Part shown: piece by piece, positions 58,741 to 64,000 of the stretch
How the letters are laid out: each line of letters opens with the position of its first letter
Position numbering within the stretch: position 1 is the first letter of the stretch
Assembly (NCBI GenBank): GCA_964019135.1
Contig: OZ025248.1
Span: 71,368,119 to 71,432,118 of the forward strand
DNA length: 64,000 bases
Reading direction: 5' to 3'
DNA from: Arenicola marina
Taxonomy: Eukaryota; Annelida; Polychaeta; Arenicolidae
Program-made: the position numbers and the translations under genes
The notes under the pieces: model-generated
What the model was told of the DNA's origin: nothing
Databases searched by the model: none
What the model saw: the letters and a program-made list of their open reading frames with translations, nothing else

Positions 58741-59674
58741 AATATTATGACAATTCCCACAAAACGGTCCGACTGAAATCAACTGGAGTCATCTTATTCA
58801 ACGTTACCTATTACATATGCCGTCCAGTTGAGAAATGTCCTTCGGTCGCCTTAGTTAGAGGCACAACTTCAAGCAGCGGGTCTTCTCGGTCCGTCCAACG
58901 TCACCTAGCGCCTCCGCCACAACACAAAAAACATATGCGCCACTGCCAGGCGCCAATGCCGGTTTTATATAATAGTAACCTCGTATCTGGGCTGTCACCG
59001 ACATACAGGCACTCTGTCAAATTTTGATGGTTACCACAAGGTCGCTGAAATGACAAGTCCGGGAGGCTTTACGGCTTAACATTGTCATATAATGATTTAC
59101 AGCAAGCGCTGTTGACAACACGCCGGTTCCTAACAGTGTACCCGTGTCACCGGCGGCTGCATATGGATTGAAAAGGACACTTTAACCTGTTAGGGAGCCT
59201 CCATAGTTCACATAGTTCTTTTTTTTATCAGGGTGGCGGCAGAGGGGGGCTGGGGGAGGGGGGGGTGGAGGGTGGGAGGGGCACTACACGTACTTAGGTA
59301 TATACATATGTGCCACCCAAATGACCCCTTTTTCGCCTCTTTTCTCTTTTTTAACCAACAAATTCTCTCTCGATGATTACAAAATCGAGTATTTTTCTCT
59401 CGCTCTAAAACACTCTCTACGGCACGGGCGACACACCGTCACCACTGTAGTAATTTAGTGCCCCTCCCCCCTCTCCCCCGGGACTGGCACCTGCATCTCG
59501 GGCAGGTTTCATGTATACAAAAGAGACGTTTCTTTTGTTCAACCTGTAAAGGTCATATCGCTTTTAACTAATAGCAGGGATCAAGGTTGAGCGGAGCCAT
59601 GTTTCATCGTTTTGACATGTAACGGAGGTAGACATGTCACCTACCTAGTATTTAACATCAGCCATCATTCAGTT
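58741..59674. other. non-coding, with an inverted G-rich/C-rich pair
   Basis: GGGAGGGGCACTAC (about 59274-59287) and TTTAGTGCCCCTCCCCCC (about 59455-59472) are partly inverted copies about 180 bp apart, possibly a decayed small element. No gene is seen. Confidence 0.35.
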
Positions 59675-60945
59675 CTAGTAAAATATATTAACATTTTCGT
59701 GGTGATCTGTCCCTGTGATATGCTGAACAATTGCAACCAATATTTGATGCATTAGTCTACCGCCACATTCTCTTGGAGCTGCCACGTTACAAGCGCTCTT
59801 AGAAAATCCTAATATTTTTGTGCAAAATCTGTTTTTTTGTACTGCCTCAATGTGCTTACTTTCTTTATAACCCCAAATTAAAATCGGACCTATCATGTTA
59901 TCAAACAGTTCCCACACAAGGGCGGATCCAGTCCCCGGTCGCATGTTCTCAGTGGACCCGCCCGGTCCCAGGTTTTCAGTTGACCCCCCACCCTGTCTTC
60001 AAGAGATTGGTGGATCGCCCGGTCGCAATTTGTGACACCCCCTTTACCTAATTCTGAGATCCGCCCCTGCAGCATAACACTGGGAAGAATATTGTATTTA
60101 AACCTGTATATACAAGTGATAGTTTATTGCGCATGTTGGCATACCATTCGTTGAGTTAGTCCCCATTTAAAAGTACTTCCCATAGATTAGTAAGCATGCA
60201 CACTTGTACCTAGATATACCTTCTACTGTCTTGTTTCCCCGATACGATTTTTCATACTTCATCGAACTTCCGCATTTCTGATGACAACCACTTTTGTCTT
60301 AGCTAAGTTCACTTTCATTCCTCACAATTTACATAAGTGCACTACTGTGTTAATGTTACAGAAGACCAAAAACATTGTCGGCACAGATAACAATATAAGT
60401 TCATGTCCTGTATTTATACTGATTTCCTTGCCGTCACTATTATTTGTCATCTTTATAAGTTCATTTTATTACAATGTGAATGGTAATAACATCCTTGTCG
60501 CGTACCAACTGTACATTTACAAAATTACGATAACCTGCCACTAATTAGGCTAGTCGTACACATGAATAGAGTTAGCTCTACATACAACTTGACACGCTTA
60601 TAGCACGATCATATATTCCTCTATTTAACATCAGAATTTGATGTAGTATTCGGTCGAAAGCCTTTCACCAAATCGATAAACAGTGCATAGAGTGTGGCCC
60701 TTCTTTTTTGATAAATACGTTTGTGTCAACGCTTGCAGTACAAAAAATTGGTCTACTGTCCCCTATCCACTTCTATAGCCCGCATGTTTCTCATAATGTT
60801 GTTTGTTTTCTGCTGCGCATTTCACAAAATATATTTTATTTGAAATATTTGTGAACAGCTTTTCAAAAACAGATAACAGTGATATTCCTCTACAATTGGT
60901 TTCTTCCTTCTTATTTCCACCCTTAAATATTGGACACAATATCTG
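59675..60945 (-). mobile_element. second LINE relic, other clade
   Basis: Minus-strand pieces in order: FKGGNKKEETNCRGISLLSV and AGYRSG then TVDQFFVLQALTQTYLSKK (RT start, about 60930-60680), a decayed CADN (YADD) block and KTK region with GNKTVEGISRYK (about 60390-60190), then WELFDNMIGPILIWGYKESK and IEAVQKNRFCTKILG (59920-59700). Several stops and frame changes. The hAT-like insert at 59917-60069 splits it. Confidence 0.75.
59917..60069. mobile_element. small hAT-like MITE inserted in the LINE
   Basis: Ends CAAGGGCGGATCCAG (59917) and CTGAGATCCGCCCCTG (60054-60069) are inverted repeats of the kind common in hAT-like non-autonomous elements. The LINE protein reading resumes on both sides. 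A clear 8-bp target duplication is not visible. Confidence 0.6.
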
Positions 60946-61082
60946 TTATTTAAACCCTCATTTACCTTAACCCTCAGTTTATGCTTGTATTTTTCTTTAT
61001 GTCTATACATCACCTTAAAACGGGTGTCCAACCTAATCTAATCGCAATCTGCACCGAAAGTTTACATCTTAAAATTTATTTG

Positions 61083-62595
61083 GCGAGTGTCACTGTCCAG
61101 TCTGTCACTGTTCAGTCTGTCACTGTGTCCAGTCTGTCACTGTCCAATCTGTCACTGTCCAGTATGTCACTGTGTCCAGTGTGTCACTGTGTCGAGTGTG
61201 TCACTGTGTCCAGTCTGTCACTGTGTCCAGTCTGTCACTGTCCAGTCTGTCACTGTCCAGTCTGTCACTGTGTCCAGTCTGTCACTGTCCAATCTGTCAC
61301 TGTGTCCAGTCTGTCACTGTGTCCAGTCTGTCACTGTCCAGTCTGTCACTGTGTCCAGTCTGTCACTGTGTCCATTGTGTCACTGTGTCCATTGTGTCAC
61401 TGTATTCAGTCTGTCACTGTGTCCAGTCTGTCACTGTCCAGTCTGTCACGTTCCAGTCTGTCACTGTGTCCAGTCTGTCACTGTCCAGTCTGTCACTGTC
61501 CAGCGTGTCACTGTGTCCAGTATGTCAATGTGTCCAGTATGTCACTGTGTCCAGTGTGTCACTGTGTCCAGTCTGTCACTGCCCAATGTGTCACTGTGTC
61601 CAGTCTGTTACTGTCCAGTGTGTCACTGTCCAGTATGTCACTGTCCAGTATGTCACTGTCCAGTATGTCACTGTGTCCAGTCTGTCACTGTCCAATCTGT
61701 TACTGTCCAGTATGTCACTGTGTCCAGTGTGTCCCTGTGTCCAGTGTGTCACTGTGTCCAGTGTGTCACTGTGTCCAGTCTGTCACTGTGTCCAGTCTGT
61801 CACTGTGTCCCCTCTGTCACTGTCCAGTCTGTCACTGTCCAGTGTGTCAGTGTCCAGTGTGTCACTGTGTCCAGTGTGTCACTGTCCAGTCTGTCACTGT
61901 CCAGTCTGTCACTGTGTCCATTGTGTCACTGTGTCCAGTGTGTCACTGTGTCCAGTGTGTCACTGTGTCCAGTCTGTCCCTGTCCAGTCTGTCACTGTGT
62001 CCAGTCTGTCACTGTGTCCAGTCTGTCACTGTCCAGTCTGTCACTGTGTCCAGTCTGTCACTGTGTCCAGTCTGTCACTGTCCAGTCTGTCACTGGGTCC
62101 AGTCTGTCACTGTGTCCATTGTGTCACTGTGTCCAGTGTGTCACTGTGTCCATTGTGTCACTGTGTTCAGTCTGTCACTGTGTCCAGTCTGTCACTGTGT
62201 CCAGTGTGTCACTGTGTCCAGTCTGTCATTGTGTCCAGTCTGTGACTGTCCAGTCTGTCACTGTGTTCATTCTGTCACTGTGTCTAGTGTGTCACTGTCC
62301 AGTCTGTCACTGTGTCCAGTCTGTCACTGTGTCCAGTGTGTCACTGTCCAGTCTGCCACTGTGTCCATTGTGTCACTGTGTCCAGTGTGTCAATGTGTCC
62401 AGTCTATCACTATCCCTTCTGTCACTGTGTCCAGCCTGTCACTGTCCAGTCTGTCACTGTCCAGTATGTCACTGTGTCCAGTGTGTCGCTGTCCAGTCTG
62501 TCACTGTCCAGTCTGTCGCTGTGTCCAGTCTGTTACTGTGTCCAGTCTGTCACTGTGTCCAGTCTGTCACTGTCCAGTGTGTCACTGTCCACTGA
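61083..62595. repeat. 15/17-bp satellite, about 1.5 kb
   Basis: Roughly 90 copies of CTGTCACTGTGTCCAGT (17 bp) mixed with CTGTCACTGTCCAGT (15 bp). The mix of 15 and 17 rotates the frame, yet all three plus frames stay open (544, 502 and 357 codons) because the unit holds no stop in any frame. I treat the frames as artefacts. Confidence 0.92.
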
Positions 62596-62599
62596 CCGT

Positions 62600-62765
62600 G
62601 TTCAGACCCGGGTGACCAATGACGCGTAAGTGCTGATGCCCACTGGACGCGTTCGCGGCGCGGTGACGGAACTGACGCGGCGACGGAACCGAGGCGGCGC
62701 GGTTCGGTCGCGGTGGCTATAGCCCACTGCACGCGGTGGTCGCGCAGTGAGTGACCGTATAGCGA
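62600..62765. other. CpG-dense GC-rich segment
   Basis: Very CpG-rich (GACGCGTTCGCGGCGCGG, GGCGGCGCGGTTCGGTCGCG) between the satellite and a G-run. GCCCACTGGACGCG and GCCCACTGCACGCG occur as a direct pair at its two ends. It could be a small mobile element or a CpG island; no gene is attached to it. Confidence 0.4.
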
Positions 62766-62804
62766 GGGGGAGGGGGGGGGGGGGGGTAAGAGGGGTATCT
62801 CATC

Positions 62805-62915
62805 TCGGATCACAGAAATAAAATTCCTAAATCCCGCATCACGAAACAAGAATGATGGCAGTTCACGATCACGGAAATAAGGTGCCCATCACAGATCACG
62901 GAAATAAGCAGACTT
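62805..62915. repeat. short GATCACGGAAATAA repeats
   Basis: Three spaced copies of GATCACRGAAATAA (about 62811, 62867 and 62894). Confidence 0.5.
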
Positions 62916-63059
62916 GACTTCATGTATAACGTCAGTAAATTCAAAAGAATGTGTACGCCATAATGTGACAGATTATGACATTGGCAGTATGACAGTTGCC
63001 ACATGAATTTTCATTTATTACGAAATGGCTTAATGACAAGATACAATAAATCCCGTTTC

Positions 63060-63500
63060 GCACGTGACGATGTGAATGCTTTGTTTGTCGTGAGCATGAG
63101 AGCGATTGGCAGAAGTATTAAGAATGACCGTCAAATGGCTTTGCAAACGATATGAAGGCCTTGTTTGTCGTGAGCGTGAGAGGGTTTTGGCAGACGATGT
63201 GAATTCTTAGTTTGTCATGAGCGCAAGATGGCTTGGCAGACGATGTGAAATCCTCGGGGGGGGGGGAGCCACTATTATACAAATCTGGTGGGGGGGGGGG
63301 GGGGGTCCGCGGGTGTCTTGATGCCTGTCAGAGCGGATAGTTGTGATAGGCAGATGCTTGGCAGATGGTGTGAATGCTTGGTTTATCATGACCAAGAGAG
63401 GCTTTGAAATACCATGTGAATGTTTGGCTTGTCATGACCACCAGAAGGCTGGGCAGACGGTGTGCAAATGCATGTTTTGTCGATGTGAACACTTCGTGAA
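63060..63500. repeat. degenerate ~48-57-bp tandem repeat
   Basis: About seven diverged copies of GCAGACGATGTGAATGCTT, TGTTTGTCGTGAGC, GAGAGGCTTTG. A G-run pair (63256-63310) interrupts the array. Confidence 0.65.
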
Positions 63501-63564
63501 CACTTCGTATGTCATCATCGTGAAGGGAATGGGAGACTGCGGACAGGGGGTGGGGTCGAGTTAA

Positions 63565-64000
63565 TAGAAATTTATTATCGCTTCATCTCACATTCGGGAA
63601 ATACTTACACATACACAATCATAAATAAATGAAAGGTTGGTCTATCCCCTTTTGCTTGTCCCAGGAGTTTTTTGGTCTAATGTAACTTCAATGTGCGCAC
63701 AGGATGCCTAAGGCACCACCATTTCACTTCATGCGCCGCTGTCCTAGTTCCGAGTAGGTGGGGTCGCTGTATGCTGAGCATCCTTAAAAAGGACTTGGGG
63801 TCTTTATGGGCGTGAGTTTATTGCGCTTCAAGTCCATCACGCCCAAAATGCATATAGACATAACAGTACATATTCGTAAAACATGTGCAAGTTAAGCTTA
63901 GATTTACCGATGAGTTACCTTGAAACTATAAAAAGCACGAAGTCCAAGTCATTTAAACTCTAAATATTCACGTTTTAAGGTGGCTATACGTGGGTAGCTT
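63565..64000. other. non-coding end of window
   Basis: A minus-strand AATAAA (plus TTTATT near 63570) could end a gene lying to the right. A small palindrome GGCGTGA...TCACGCC lies at about 63809-63843. No exon is supportable. Confidence 0.3.

Noticed and set aside
60981-62615. 544-residue Cys/Ser/Val-rich protein
   Set aside because: It is a satellite whose unit lacks stops in every plus frame; three overlapping long frames cannot all be genes.

Overview
The window looks like intron- and repeat-rich DNA from an invertebrate animal. The evidence is short phase-1 EGF exons with GT-AG junctions, a tRNA-derived SINE, several LINE relics, MITE-like elements and many minisatellites. An invertebrate deuterostome (amphioxus, hemichordate or echinoderm) fits best, but that is an impression from gene content and not a proof. 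All coding calls below are exon-level readings from the raw sequence. || Layout. 1-1430 is a 57-bp minisatellite, and 2680-4660 is purine-rich minisatellite DNA. 5-10 kb holds three copies of one tRNA-derived SINE (two with perfect 12-bp target-site duplications), a candidate terminal exon at 7570-7832 and three short tandem arrays. 10-17 kb is mostly non-coding, with small inverted and direct repeats. A LicD/fukutin-like glycosyl- or phospho-transferase gene lies at 17365-18332 on the plus strand, and its C-terminus appears to continue in another frame. || The dominant feature is 22.3-52.9 kb. It is a minus-strand array of 58 full-length EGF-like exons: 52 near-identical 114-nt exons, five 126-nt exons and one diverged 114-nt exon, plus six dead exons and a few fragments. 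Almost every exon has an AG acceptor and a GTCAGT or GTAACA donor, and all are phase 1-1, so modules can be added or skipped without changing frame. The array is built of nested tandem duplications: an 824-bp dimer, a 793-bp dimer, a 2,711-bp seven-exon unit repeated three times, and a 1.55-kb composite unit repeated six times and arranged as 3.1-kb pairs. The composite unit couples a dead EGF exon, a pyrimidine-rich minisatellite, a foldback hairpin and a live EGF exon. || Upstream on the same strand (53.9-56.0 kb) are four exons with matching splice phases. They encode a signal peptide, a six-cysteine segment and a complete Ly6/uPAR-type three-finger (LU) domain. They may be a small secreted 222-residue protein on their own, or the N-terminus of the EGF protein. 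Three copies of a small CCGCCGTTG-ended MITE lie in or next to these introns. || 56.3-60.9 kb holds two broken LINEs on the minus strand (the second split by a small hAT-like insertion); a third LINE tail sits inside the EGF locus at 52.2 kb. 61.08-62.6 kb is a 15/17-bp satellite open in three frames, followed by GC-rich and degenerate repeats to the end. || Limits: no 3' end or membrane anchor was found for the EGF gene, and no transcript evidence is available. Nearly identical repeats are also prone to assembly error.
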